64,000 nucleotides of DNA from Shewanella jiangmenensis (GCF_018596335.1 NZ_JAHEPS010000004.1:186001-250000), one strand, 5' to 3'; positions 8,018 through 16,744 are shown, numbered from the stretch's first letter. Program-made: numbers and translations. The notes: a model not told the origin generated them from the letters alone.

Positions 8018-11000
8018 TTAAACTTCGGCCTCTTTACCGACATCTTTACGGTAAACAAGCAGATACAGCGCAGGCAACACAAACAGCGACAGCAGCGGTG
8101 CTGTCACCATGCCGCCCACCATGGGCGCGGCAATCTTTTGCATGACCTCGTTGCCTGAGCCTGCGCCCCACATAATCGGCAGCAGACCAAAGAAGATGGT
8201 CGCCACCGTCATGGCTTTAGGGCGAATGCGCATGGCGGCGCCTTCAATCAGGGCTTCACGCAAATCCTGCTCTGAGTTGTACAAGCCTTTGTCTTTGCGA
8301 TGTTTGATGGCGTTATTGAGGTACACCAGCATCACCACGCCAAACTCGGCGGCAACCCCTGCGAGTGCAATCATACCCACGGCCACGGCAACTGAAATGT
8401 TGTAATCGAGCCAGTACAGCAGCCAGGCGCTGCCAACCAGCGCAAATGGCAGGCTGAACATGATCATGGTGGCCTGTTTACCCGAGCCAAATGCCAGCAC
8501 CAGCAGCACAAAGATAACCGCCAGCGTCATGGGCACCACCTGCTTGAGCTTGGCATCCACCCGCTGCATGTACTCGTATTGACCGGCAAAGCTGTAGCTG
8601 TACCTTGGCGGCAGCTTAAGCTCGGCCTCCAGTGCGGCCTTGGCAACATCGATGTATTGGCCGATAGAGGTGCCTTTCATGTCGATAAACACCCAGGAGA
8701 TCAGGCGACCGTTTTCGCTGAGCAGCATAGGCGGGCCGTCGCTGATTTCGATATCGGCGAGGTTACCCAGCGGCAGGTAGTTGCCGTTTTTGGTCACCAC
8801 CGGTAGCTCTTTGAGTTTTTGCAGGCTGTCGCGCAGCTCCCTTGGGTAGCGCAGGTTGATGGGGTAGCGTTCCGAGCCCTGTACCGACTCACCTATATTC
8901 ATGCCGCCGATAGCGTAGCTAACCACGCTCTGGATATCGGAAAGCGTCATGCCATAGCGGGAGGCTACTTCCAGCTTGGGGGTGATGTCGATGTAGCGGC
9001 CGCCGCCAACCCGTTCGGCGTAGGCGGATTTGGTGTGTGGCACCTTGGACAGAATCGCTTCCACCTGGGCGCCAATCGCCTGAAGCTCGTTAACATCGGC
9101 GCCGGTGATTTTGACCCCGATAGGCGTTTTGATCCCGGTGGACAGCATGTCGATACGGGTCTTGATCGGCTGCACCCAGGCGTTGGTCAGCCCCGGCACC
9201 CGCACGGTTTGCTGCAGCTGCTCTATGATGCCCTCAAGCGTCATGCCTTCGCGCCACTCGGCTCGGGGTTTGAGCATAATGGTGGTTTCCAGCATGGTGA
9301 GCGGCGCAGGATCTGTTGCCGTTTCGGCGCGGCCGATTTTGCCAAATACCCGCGCTACTTCCGGCACGGTTTTGATTAATCGGTCGGTTTGCTGCAGTAC
9401 CTCGGCGGCCTTACCAGCGCTGATGCCGGGCAGGGCGGTTGGCATGTACAGCAGGTCGCCTTCTTCAAGCTCTGGCATAAACTCGCTGCCCATGCGGCTT
9501 GCGGGATACCAGACGCTGGCGGCGGCCAGCACCGCAATCAGCACCGTCATCTTGGGATAATCGAGCACCAGCCGCAGCACGGGTTTATACAGGGCAATCA
9601 ATACCCTGCTGACCGGATTACTCTCTTCCGACGGAATTTTACCGCGAATAAAGTAGCCCATCAGCACAGGCACCAGAGTAATGGCCAGAATCGCCGCTGC
9701 GCCCATGGCAAAGGTCTTGGTGTAGGCAAGCGGCGCAAACAGCCGACCTTCCTGCGCTTCGAGAGCAAACACAGGAATAAAGCTCAAGGTAATGATAAGC
9801 AGCGAGAAAAACAGTGCCGGACCCACTTCAATTGAGGCCTCGGTCACCACATTCCAATGCTCTTTTACGCTTGGGTCGCGGCCATGCTCGGCGCGGAAAT
9901 GTTCCAGATGCTTGTGCAGGTTTTCAATCATTACAATGGCGCCATCCACCACGGCACCAAGCGCAATGGCGATGCCGCCAAGGCTCATGATGTTGGCGTT
10001 GATGCCCATGTGATTCATGATGATAAAAGACACCAGAATCGACAGCGGTAGGGTGAAAATTGCCACTAAGGTTGAGCGGGCGTGCAGCAAAAACAGCAAA
10101 CACACCAGACCCACCACAAACATCTCTTCCATCACCTTTTTGGTGAGGTTATTCACCGAGCTTTCAATCAGCTGCGAGCGGTCGTAGGTGGTGACTACTT
10201 CGACGCCGTCCGGTAAACCGGATTTGAGCTGTTCGAGCTTGGCCTTGACTGCCTCAATGGTGGCGAGGGCGTTTTCGCCGTAGCGCATCACGATAATGCC
10301 GCCAACCACTTCGCCTTCGCCATCAAGCTCGGCAATGCCGCGGCGAGCCTCGGGGCCCTTGCGGACGGTGGCAACGTCTTTGAGCAGCAGCGGTGTACCG
10401 GCGCTGGTGGTGATGCCAAGGGGAATGGCACGGAAGTCATCCAGGGTCTGGCGATAGCCCTTGGCGCGCACCATGTATTCGGCTTCGGCCATTTCGACCA
10501 CGCTGCCGCCAACCTCGTTATTGGCCTTGCTGATGGCGTCGGCCACCGAGGCAATATCAAGCTTGTAAATGGCGAGTTTGTCCGGCTCAAGCACGATTTG
10601 GTAGGTCTGCTCCATGCCGCCAACAGTGGCAACTTCCGAGACCCCTTCGACGCTTTGCAGTTCGAGCTTGAGATACCAGTCCTGAAGACTTTTCAGCTGC
10701 GACAAATCGAGGCTGCCGCTGCGGTCGACCAGCGCGTACTCGTACACCCAGCCCACGCCGGAGGCATCGGGGCCGAGGGACGGCTCAACGTTGGCCGGCA
10801 GGCGGCTGCGCACCTGACTCAAATACTCCAGCACCCGCGAGCGGGCCCAGTAGATGTCGGTGCCGTCTTCAAAAATCACGTACACGTAGGAATCGCCGAA
10901 CATGGAGTAACCACGCACGGTTTTGGCGCCGGGCACAGACAACATGGCGGTGGACAGCGGATAGGTGACCTGCTCTTCAACCAGCTTGGGCGCCTGCCCC

Positions 11001-11161
11001 GGGTAGCTGGTCTGGATAATCACCTGCACGTCTGACAGATCCGGCAATGCGTCCAGTGGCGTTTTGCGGATTTCGGCAATACCCCACACCGTTATCATCA
11101 GTGACACAACCAGCACCATAAAGCGCTGTCGTATCGACGATTTAATCAAATATTCCAGCAT
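8018..11161 (-). CDS. cusA: Cu(I)/Ag(I) RND efflux pump CusA
   Basis: Inner-membrane trimeric proton antiporter of the heavy-metal RND class, exporting copper or silver. From the ATG at 11161 (GGAG seven bases upstream) it has 1047 residues, the length of E. coli CusA. The three methionines that form the E. coli metal site fall at identical numbers: M573, M623 and M672. The transmembrane acidic region GAVVDGAIVMIENLHKHLE is present. A longer frame reaches 11194 but overlaps cusB without benefit. It follows cusB by ten bases and ends the copper module. No cusC outer-membrane gene lies in the window. Confidence 0.96.
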   Translation of the reverse strand: MLEYLIKSSIRQRFMVLVVSLMITVWGIAEIRKTPLDALPDLSDVQVIIQTSYPGQAPKLVEEQVTYPLSTAMLSVPGAKTVRGYSMFGDSYVYVIFEDGTDIYWARSRVLEYLSQVRSRLPANVEPSLGPDASGVGWVYEYALVDRSGSLDLSQLKSLQDWYLKLELQSVEGVSEVATVGGMEQTYQIVLEPDKLAIYKLDIASVADAISKANNEVGGSVVEMAEAEYMVRAKGYRQTLDDFRAIPLGITTSAGTPLLLKDVATVRKGPEARRGIAELDGEGEVVGGIIVMRYGENALATIEAVKAKLEQLKSGLPDGVEVVTTYDRSQLIESSVNNLTKKVMEEMFVVGLVCLLFLLHARSTLVAIFTLPLSILVSFIIMNHMGINANIMSLGGIAIALGAVVDGAIVMIENLHKHLEHFRAEHGRDPSVKEHWNVVTEASIEVGPALFFSLLIITLSFIPVFALEAQEGRLFAPLAYTKTFAMGAAAILAITLVPVLMGYFIRGKIPSEESNPVSRVLIALYKPVLRLVLDYPKMTVLIAVLAAASVWYPASRMGSEFMPELEEGDLLYMPTALPGISAGKAAEVLQQTDRLIKTVPEVARVFGKIGRAETATDPAPLTMLETTIMLKPRAEWREGMTLEGIIEQLQQTVRVPGLTNAWVQPIKTRIDMLSTGIKTPIGVKITGADVNELQAIGAQVEAILSKVPHTKSAYAERVGGGRYIDITPKLEVASRYGMTLSDIQSVVSYAIGGMNIGESVQGSERYPINLRYPRELRDSLQKLKELPVVTKNGNYLPLGNLADIEISDGPPMLLSENGRLISWVFIDMKGTSIGQYIDVAKAALEAELKLPPRYSYSFAGQYEYMQRVDAKLKQVVPMTLAVIFVLLVLAFGSGKQATMIMFSLPFALVGSAWLLYWLDYNISVAVAVGMIALAGVAAEFGVVMLVYLNNAIKHRKDKGLYNSEQDLREALIEGAAMRIRPKAMTVATIFFGLLPIMWGAGSGNEVMQKIAAPMVGGMVTAPLLSLFVLPALYLLVYRKDVGKEAEV

Positions 11162-11171
11162 GGTCGGTCTC

Positions 11172-12779
11172 CTAGTGCTGATGACCGCTGCCAAGGCGCA
11201 TCAAACTGCCCTTGAGGCTGGCTTCTGAGTCGAGCAGGAACTGGCCTGAGGTTACTACCAGCTCGCCGGCCATCAGGCCCGAGCGGATTTCCGCCTTGCC
11301 CTGGGCCATCATGCCCACGCTGACTTCACGGGCTTCAAAGCGGTTATCGGCGGTTTTGACGATCACGCGGTTGTCTTTACCGGTTTGAATAAGGGCTTCC
11401 TGCGGGATAACCAGCAAGTCGTGTTTCGGGCCGCCGAAGAGTTCGATTTGTGCCAGTGTGTTGGGGCGCAGCGTCTTGCCGGTGTTGGGCAGTACAATCC
11501 GCACCCGCAGGCTGCGGGTCACAGGGTCGAGCTCGGGGTAGATGTAGTCAATGGTGCCTTCAAGGCCGCTTATCTCCATCGCCGGGACCGACACCTTGGC
11601 GCTTTGCCCGACTTTCAGCCAGCTTTGCTCATTCTCGAACACATCGGCAATCACCCAGACTTTGCTGAGATCGGCAAGCTCAATCACTTCGGTCATCGGC
11701 TGGATATACATGCCGTCACGCACGCTGAGCGCTGTGACTACGCCGTTGTCGCGGGCGTAGAAGGGCACGCGATATTGGGTCTGGCGGGTTTTGGCAAGCT
11801 CGCGCACCTGCGCCTGATCCATGCCAAGCAGCTCAAGCCGCAGGCCGGCCTTGCGTACCAGCTCTTTGTAACGCTCACTGTCGCCGGACTTTTTCAGGGT
11901 GTCCTGGGCCAGCAAAAAGTCGTCCTGGGCGTTGACCAGCTCAGGGGAATAGATTTCATACAGCAGCTGCCCCTTGGTGACCTTGTCGCCGATGGATTTA
12001 ATCTGCAGCTTTTCAATCCAGCCGTTCACCCGGGCATGCACGTGGATAAGGTTGCTTTCATCGTAGCCAACCTGGCCGACGGTGCGCACATGTTGCCACA
12101 GGGTGCCGGTTTCGGCCTTGGCAACCCGCAGCGCCAGTGCCTGCTGCATATCGCCGGACACATCCACTTCGACCTTCTGGCTGTTGCCCATCTCGACTTT
12201 TTCCAGATCCATGCCGCAGATTGGGCAGCTGCCGGGGGTGTCGCTGATGATGTGGGCGTGCATCGGGCAAACGTAGCGCACCTTGGCGCCGTCCATGGGG
12301 TTTGCTTCTGCTGGCGATGCCTTGGGTTTATCAAGCACTGCTTTTGCCGCCGCATTGCCCTGATGGGCGCTGTGATCTTCACCGGCTTCGGCGCTGGCCG
12401 TGACTTCTTCTTCCTCTTCTTTTTCTACGAGGAACATTTTGCACTTGGGGCAGCGACCCGGCTCATGGCTTTCCACTTCGGGATGCATGGGGCAGGTATA
12501 GGTTTTGGCGCTGCTCGCGGTCAGCTGCGCGCCGCTTGCGGATGCGCTGGCGGAGGCACCGGCGCCCGGTACCAGAAACATTTTGCACTTGGGACAGCGG
12601 CCGGGCTCATGGCTTTCCACTTCGGGGTGCATGGGGCAGTGATAAAGCTCGTGCTGGCTTGCGGCTTTGGTTGCTTCGCTCGCTTGCTCGCTCGCCTGTA
12701 CCAGCGCTGGCAATGCCGGACCGAAGGCCAGGCTGGTGCCCAGCAATACGACAGCGGCTTTGTTGTGTTTGTAAGTCAT
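11172..12779 (-). CDS. cusB: CusB-type periplasmic adaptor with three N-terminal metal-binding repeats
   Basis: Membrane-fusion protein linking CusA to an outer-membrane channel and passing Cu(I)/Ag(I) to the pump. The ATG at 12779 has GAGG seven bases upstream and starts a signal peptide. Three heavy-metal-binding domains follow, each of the form CPMH...C-P-x-C-x-M, at residues about 48-69, 96-118 and 171-192. The first two are almost identical and are separated by an acidic and Ala/Ser-rich linker. The adaptor core comes next: VRTVGQVGYDE, the alpha-hairpin, and ADVFENEQSWLKVGQ. The protein ends in GHQH. It is 535 residues, much longer than E. coli CusB (407). Confidence 0.94.
   Translation of the reverse strand: MTYKHNKAAVVLLGTSLAFGPALPALVQASEQASEATKAASQHELYHCPMHPEVESHEPGRCPKCKMFLVPGAGASASASASGAQLTASSAKTYTCPMHPEVESHEPGRCPKCKMFLVEKEEEEEVTASAEAGEDHSAHQGNAAAKAVLDKPKASPAEANPMDGAKVRYVCPMHAHIISDTPGSCPICGMDLEKVEMGNSQKVEVDVSGDMQQALALRVAKAETGTLWQHVRTVGQVGYDESNLIHVHARVNGWIEKLQIKSIGDKVTKGQLLYEIYSPELVNAQDDFLLAQDTLKKSGDSERYKELVRKAGLRLELLGMDQAQVRELAKTRQTQYRVPFYARDNGVVTALSVRDGMYIQPMTEVIELADLSKVWVIADVFENEQSWLKVGQSAKVSVPAMEISGLEGTIDYIYPELDPVTRSLRVRIVLPNTGKTLRPNTLAQIELFGGPKHDLLVIPQEALIQTGKDNRVIVKTADNRFEAREVSVGMMAQGKAEIRSGLMAGELVVTSGQFLLDSEASLKGSLMRLGSGHQH
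12434..12638 (-). repeat. Duplicated metal-binding domain within cusB
   Basis: A 61-bp sequence at 12434-12494 recurs at 12578-12638 with only four differences, an offset of 144 bp or 48 codons. This is a recent in-frame duplication of a CPMH/CPKC repeat. Confidence 0.9.
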
Positions 12780-12806
12780 GATTAACCTCATTTCCACCCG
12801 TGCCGA

Positions 12807-13154
12807 TTAATGATGGGCGTGCTTAGCCGGTTTTTTCGGACAGTTAGCGCAATGCTCACCCGTGGTCGCAGCCGCTTCCAGATCCATACCACACTTGGGG
12901 CATGAATCCCCTGCATTTCCTGTTACTTCAGGGTGCATAGGGCAGTTGTGGGAGGCTTTGGCTTCGAGATCCATACCGCACGTGGGGCAAGTATCGCCAG
13001 CGGCTCCCGTGACATCAGGATGCATAGGGCAGGCGTGACTGGCGCTTTGCGCCTCGGCGCTCGCGTGGTGCTCGTGGGTTTGCGCAGCAAAAACGCTGAC
13101 AGACAGGGTGACAGACAACAGGGCGGCCAAAAACAGGCCAAAAATTGTTTTCAT
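12807..13154 (-). CDS. Small exported protein with two heavy-metal-binding repeats
   Basis: From the ATG at 13154 (GGAG seven bases upstream) this is 115 residues. It has a signal peptide ending VFAA, a His-rich stretch (THEHHASAEA), and two repeats of the form CPMHPxVTG...C-P-x-CGMDLE. The tail HCANCPKKPAKHAHH has another Cys pair and four His. It resembles the N-terminal repeats of the neighbouring CusB without the adaptor part, so it probably binds copper or silver in the periplasm as a buffer or chaperone. It lies 27 bases upstream of cusB on the same strand. The role is inferred. Confidence 0.85.
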   Translation of the reverse strand: MKTIFGLFLAALLSVTLSVSVFAAQTHEHHASAEAQSASHACPMHPDVTGAAGDTCPTCGMDLEAKASHNCPMHPEVTGNAGDSCPKCGMDLEAAATTGEHCANCPKKPAKHAHH

Positions 13155-13249
13155 ATGGATACTCCACTCGGGCCACACAATGCAGCTGCACTGAGGTTGG
13201 CCTTATATTCAAAAAAGCTGAATTAATTGCGTAAATCTAGTGTGAGCGT

Positions 13250-13654
13250 TCAGGCCTTGGGCGGCTTGAAGGCGGCAGAGGGCGCAATAGAGTGGAAATG
13301 AGGTAAAGGCAGGGCCTGCGCCGCTTCGGGAATGAAAGACACAGGCCAGTGTGCCGCGATGGGCAGGCTGACACTGACAGAGATGGTCAGGCAGTGAGAG
13401 CAATCTCCTGCACAAAAACCACCGCCATTACAACAGGAGGGGCTGTCTTGGTCGGGAAGCATAGACATACTCCCGTCTTCGCAGCAGTGGCTTTGCGCGG
13501 CCATTTCGCCGTGGCAGGCCATCGCGGAACTGTCCATCATCGAAGCCATGTCGTCCTGCATCACCATAGCATGGCCATTGGACACCAGTGCCTGACCCAC
13601 AAGGGCAAGCAAGGTGAACAGCACCAGCAGTGGCTTTTTAAGCAGGTTGGACAT
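13250..13654 (-). CDS. Small exported Cys/Met/His-rich protein, likely metal-related
   Basis: A 134-residue protein of unrecognised family. The ATG at 13654 has GAGG five bases upstream and leads a signal peptide (KKPLLVLFTLLALVGQALVSNGHA). The mature part is packed with possible metal ligands: MVMQDDMASMMDSSAMACHGEM, then HCC, CC, C, C and HC within about 45 residues. The C-terminal third has no cysteines. The composition recalls CopL-like copper proteins, but I cannot assign it to that family. Position in the cus cluster supports a copper role. The gap of about 95 bases to the next gene may hold a separate promoter. Confidence 0.75.
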   Translation of the reverse strand: MSNLLKKPLLVLFTLLALVGQALVSNGHAMVMQDDMASMMDSSAMACHGEMAAQSHCCEDGSMSMLPDQDSPSCCNGGGFCAGDCSHCLTISVSVSLPIAAHWPVSFIPEAAQALPLPHFHSIAPSAAFKPPKA

Positions 13655-13759
13655 AAGTACCTCAAACCATGGACAGACCGAGTTTAACATATCCCGTACG
13701 CAGTGTGTTGACTCAATTCACAATAATGCCAACACAGCTGCGTCGGGCTGCTGGGCTCG

Positions 13760-14188
13760 TCAGTGGGATTTCGCCATCCAGGCCATCAGCGCGGCATGGT
13801 CCATCAGGGTGGTGGTGGACTCTTTACCGTCGCGGCTTAAGGTCACTTCGGGCCGTTTGAGGAAGCTTCGTCCCTGCTCAATGGTCTTTACCGGCGGCAG
13901 CTTGATGCTGAGCGCCTGCTCATCGCCTACGGTGAGCTGCACATAAAGCGGACCTGAGCGCAGCCACTGGCCTGAGTCTTCGGCATTGACTGCGTAATAG
14001 TCGGCAAACTTAAGCTCCAGCAAATGTTCTCCTGGTGCGAGCTCGGGCGAGCCGGTTTGCGGCTTGCTGCCATCAACGGCGGCGACTGTCATGTTGGAAG
14101 GCAGTTTGAGCTGCGCCGCCTCGGCAAAGCCTATGGCAAACAGTGACAGTGATGCGGCAATCAGCAGGGTTTGGATTGATGTTTTCAT
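13760..14188 (-). CDS. Exported DUF2057-like protein
   Basis: A 142-residue protein with a signal peptide ending FAEA and an excellent ribosome binding site (AAGGAG, seven bases before the ATG at 14188). The mature part begins LKLPSNMTVAAVDGS and includes PGEHLLELKFADYY, a pattern seen in the YccT/DUF2057 family, whose function is unknown. It is not Cys-rich, unlike its neighbours. A stem-loop sits directly against the ribosome binding site. It lies between two Cys-rich small genes on the same strand, but a role in metal handling is only guilt by association. Confidence 0.75.
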   Translation of the reverse strand: MKTSIQTLLIAASLSLFAIGFAEAAQLKLPSNMTVAAVDGSKPQTGSPELAPGEHLLELKFADYYAVNAEDSGQWLRSGPLYVQLTVGDEQALSIKLPPVKTIEQGRSFLKRPEVTLSRDGKESTTTLMDHAALMAWMAKSH

Positions 14189-14201
14189 GGTAATTCTCCT
14201 T

Positions 14202-14222
14202 GGGCGCACAAGGGCTGCGCCC
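14202..14222 (-). promoter_or_regulatory. Stem-loop abutting a ribosome binding site
   Basis: On the minus strand GGGCGCA-loop-TGCGCCC forms a perfect 7-bp GC-rich stem with a 7-nt loop, followed at once by AAGGAG of the 13760-14188 gene. No T run follows, so it is not a normal terminator. It may affect translation or RNA stability. Confidence 0.4.
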
Positions 14223-14299
14223 GTTTTCAGGCTAAGTAAGGCAATTAAAGCGAGACAAACAAAATGTCAGAAAGACAAATTGTCTGGTGCGACTTGTAC

Positions 14300-14749
14300 T
14301 TAGCTGAAATCAGGAGGGGGTGACTGTAACTGCGGGGTGAACGAGCGAACGCTCCATGGCGCCGTGGCAATGGCATTGTCGCTAAGATTTTGCGCTTGCA
14401 GCAAAGGTGCGGCAGTGGGCAGCGAGCTTGCGCTGGCGCAGTGTTTTACGCAGGAGCCGTCGTCTGTGTCTTCGCCCATCTTGTTGCAATGGGCGGCGCA
14501 GGCGTTTGTGTCGGTCATGGGGTGCATGTCGGCGCTCGAATCTCGCAGCTCTGCCGTGCCAGCGTGAATTTGCGCCTTGCCGGATTGGATTTGCATAGCC
14601 TGCATTTCAGGCGCTGTCGCAAGCTGCTGGGTAGCCGGAAGCGGCGCTGCGAACAATCCGGCCGGCAGCAGAGCTTGTGCCAGCAACGAGACTATCAGCG
14701 TTAGCTTTAGCAACAACTTCAGCGCCAGAGACGGCTTTCCTGAACCCAT
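14300..14749 (-). CDS. Small exported Cys/His/Met-containing protein
   Basis: A 149-residue protein of unrecognised family, first gene of the copper module. The ATG at 14749 has GGAG six bases upstream; a longer frame to 14809 has no such site. A hydrophobic stretch (about residues 10-35) looks like a signal peptide. The mature part carries DMHPMTDTNACAAHCNKM followed by SCVKHC, which are plausible soft-metal ligands, then a Pro-rich tail ending SPPPDFS. Its layout, a signal peptide, a Cys/His/Met patch and a Cys-free tail, parallels the 134-residue protein two genes downstream. The function is unknown. Confidence 0.7.
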   Translation of the reverse strand: MGSGKPSLALKLLLKLTLIVSLLAQALLPAGLFAAPLPATQQLATAPEMQAMQIQSGKAQIHAGTAELRDSSADMHPMTDTNACAAHCNKMGEDTDDGSCVKHCASASSLPTAAPLLQAQNLSDNAIATAPWSVRSFTPQLQSPPPDFS

Positions 14750-15082
14750 GTCATGCTCCAAATGGTTGACACCAGAGTAGACCTGCGTTTGGCTTAAAAA
14801 GTTCCTCACTTCGAATTGTTCTGCGACTTTTTATTGATTCTAAAGCAAATTTTGTGGCGTAACGCACAGAGCTTTCCTTGCCAGCCGCCTATTATTACTT
14901 TAGCTTCAGATGTTGGAACGCAGGTGCAGAGAATATTTGGTGGGCAAAATCAGAGCTTGATCCCAATCCCGTACAAAACTTGGGGCGACGCTCAAAAATC
15001 CCGTGTGGCATCAAATTTCCAGCGCCAAAATTACCCTACTATGGGCCTACTAAAAAAATAACCCGAATTTGGAGATAGAGTG
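14750..15082. other. Intergenic region between the copper module and cymA
   Basis: About 330 bases between divergent genes; it must hold both promoters. I see a Crp-like palindrome at 14853-14868 and a long leader before cymA. Short open frames here lack support. Confidence 0.6.
14853..14868. promoter_or_regulatory. Possible Crp site upstream of cymA
   Basis: TGTGGCGTAACGCACA has the TGTGN-N6-NCACA layout of Crp sites, with one mismatch in each half. It lies about 215 bp before cymA. Crp control of anaerobic respiration genes is known in Shewanella, but this match is only moderate. Confidence 0.35.
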
Positions 15083-15646
15083 ATGAACTGGCGTGCACTA
15101 TTCAAACCCAGCGCAAAATACTCAATATTTGCCTTGTTACTGGTAGGTATTGTAGTGGGCGTAGTGGGTTACTTTGCGACTCAAACCACCTTGCATATGA
15201 CAAGTACAGACGAGTTCTGTATGACCTGTCACAGCAACCATTCACTGAAAACTGAAGTGTTGGAATCTGCCCACGGCAACAACAAAAACGGTATTGTTGT
15301 GCAGTGTCAGCAGTGTCACATCGCCCAGGAACCTTTTGCTTACCTGAAGAAGAAAATCATCGTATCCAAGGACGTTATCGGCTTCCTGACCATCGATGGC
15401 TTCAACACTCAGGAATGGCTCGAGGCTAACCGTAAAGAGCAGGCCGATCTGGCCCGTGATTACCTGCGTGCCATCGACTCCTCAACCTGTCAGAACTGTC
15501 ACAATCGTATTTACGAGAACCAGTCTGAGAACATGAGCAAGATGGCGGTGCGCATGCACAGCAACAACTTCAAGAAAGATCCTGCCGAGCGCAAGACCTG
15601 TATCGACTGCCACAAGGGCGTAGCCCACCCTTATCCGAAGAGCTGA
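15083..15646 (+). CDS. cymA: Tetraheme quinol dehydrogenase CymA (NapC/NirT family)
   Basis: Inner-membrane c-type cytochrome that oxidises menaquinol and distributes electrons to periplasmic anaerobic reductases. Reading from ATG at 15083 (GGAG eight bases upstream; an in-frame GTG one codon earlier is less likely) it has 187 residues: one membrane anchor (about 13-33) and four CXXCH heme sites at 46-50, 75-79, 136-140 and 173-177. The N-terminus NWRALFKPSAKYSI and C-terminus THRU the fourth heme (CHKGVAHPYPK) match Shewanella CymA. It is monocistronic, with a strong terminator behind it. This gene is the main reason for placing the window in Shewanella. Confidence 0.96.
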   Translation: MNWRALFKPSAKYSIFALLLVGIVVGVVGYFATQTTLHMTSTDEFCMTCHSNHSLKTEVLESAHGNNKNGIVVQCQQCHIAQEPFAYLKKKIIVSKDVIGFLTIDGFNTQEWLEANRKEQADLARDYLRAIDSSTCQNCHNRIYENQSENMSKMAVRMHSNNFKKDPAERKTCIDCHKGVAHPYPKS

Positions 15647-15662
15647 TAAGGCCTGAGCAGTC

Positions 15663-15688
15663 AAAAGCCCCGCGATGCGGGGCTTTTT
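15663..15688 (+). terminator. Terminator of cymA
   Basis: GCCCCGC-GAT-GCGGGGC followed by five T, 17 bases after the cymA stop. Confidence 0.92.
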
Positions 15689-15761
15689 GTTTTCAGTGAT
15701 TTTTGTTTTCAGTGACTTTTTGTTTTCAGTGAATGTATGTCAGCCTATCCATTATTGCCGC

Positions 15762-16055
15762 TCAGGGGCGGCGTGCTTCGGCGGCATAATGGGCCATGGC
15801 TTTGGCGCGGTATTCGAGCAGCGCAAACACACCAAAGGCAAACACATTCAGGTAATCGCGGCCGTTAAGCGGCATCAGTTTTTTGAACAGCAGATGAAAC
15901 ACCCCAAGCTGCATCAGGTGCATCAGTACTGTGATGGCAAACAGAATAGTCAGCAGAGTGCCGATGTCGCCGCCCAGAGGTGATATCAGGTTGTAGCCCA
16001 TCATGGCCCAGGCGCCGAGGGTGATAAGTTTTCCCGCCAGAATCATCCATTTCAT
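15762..16055 (-). CDS. DUF1145 (YhhL-like) small membrane protein
   Basis: A 97-residue protein with three hydrophobic segments and a short basic C-terminus. It matches DUF1145/YhhL, whose role is unknown. The ATG overlaps the rsmD stop by four bases, so the pair is coupled, as in E. coli rsmD-yhhL. Confidence 0.88.
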   Translation of the reverse strand: MKWMILAGKLITLGAWAMMGYNLISPLGGDIGTLLTILFAITVLMHLMQLGVFHLLFKKLMPLNGRDYLNVFAFGVFALLEYRAKAMAHYAAEARRP

Positions 16056-16744
16056 TGTGCCGGTTCTCCCTGATCGTTGTTTGAGGCTTCGTTGTTTGAA
16101 GCGTCGGTGCCATCAACTGTGCTGCCAACATATTGCAGCAGGCGGTAGCACACCTGGCCTGCAAGCTTATGTTTAAGCTCATCAAAACCCGCCGGCAGCG
16201 GCAGGGCGGCGAGTTCGGCTTCGGTCTCAAGATAAACCAGCGCGTCTGGCTTGAGCCAGTTGTGGGCCGTGAGCAGCGCCAGGGTTTGGGGCGCCAGGTC
16301 TTTACGAAACGGCGGGTCGATAAACACGATATCAAAGCCTTCATCGCAGCCAGCGGCCAGCAGCGACAGGGTATCGCCGTTGATGACCTCGGCCGAGTCG
16401 CACTTGAGGGTGGCAAGATTGGCCTTGAGCTGGTTGGCGGCATCCCGCTGCAGCTCAAAAATTTTGGCGAAGGCGGCATAGCGCGACAAGGCTTCCAGCG
16501 CCAGCGCGCCGCTGCCACCAAAGCAGTCGAGCACCCGCGCCCGGGGCAGGTCGGATGCAATCCAGTTGAACAGGGTTTCCCGCACCCGGTCGGTGGTCGG
16601 CCTCAGGCCCTCAAGATCCTTGATTGGCAGCTTGCGCGAGCGCCACTGGCCGCCGATGATCCGCACCTGACCCGAGCCCATGGCGGCCGATGTTTTGGAC
16701 TTGGCTGCAGCGCTGCGTCCGGCAGATGAATGATTTCTGCTCAT
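16052..16744 (-). CDS. rsmD: 16S rRNA (guanine966-N2)-methyltransferase
   Basis: Methylates G966 of 16S rRNA using SAM. It has 230 residues with a basic, low-complexity N-terminus of about 20 residues, then IIGGQWRSRKLP, the SAM motif VLDCFGGSGALALEAL and the catalytic motif VFIDPPF. A run of Asn, Glu and Ala closes the protein. It is divergent from ftsY with 176 bases between, the conserved enteric and Shewanella order. Confidence 0.96.
   Translation of the reverse strand: MSRNHSSAGRSAAAKSKTSAAMGSGQVRIIGGQWRSRKLPIKDLEGLRPTTDRVRETLFNWIASDLPRARVLDCFGGSGALALEALSRYAAFAKIFELQRDAANQLKANLATLKCDSAEVINGDTLSLLAAGCDEGFDIVFIDPPFRKDLAPQTLALLTAHNWLKPDALVYLETEAELAALPLPAGFDELKHKLAGQVCYRLLQYVGSTVDGTDASNNEASNNDQGEPAQ

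Noticed and set aside
11385..12785. 466-codon open frame on the plus strand opposite cusB
   Set aside because: cusB has family motifs, a signal peptide and a ribosome binding site. The opposite frame has none and reflects GC-rich codon phase.
14816..15061. 81-codon frame before cymA
   Set aside because: No ribosome binding site, no family likeness, and it overlaps the expected cymA promoter and leader.
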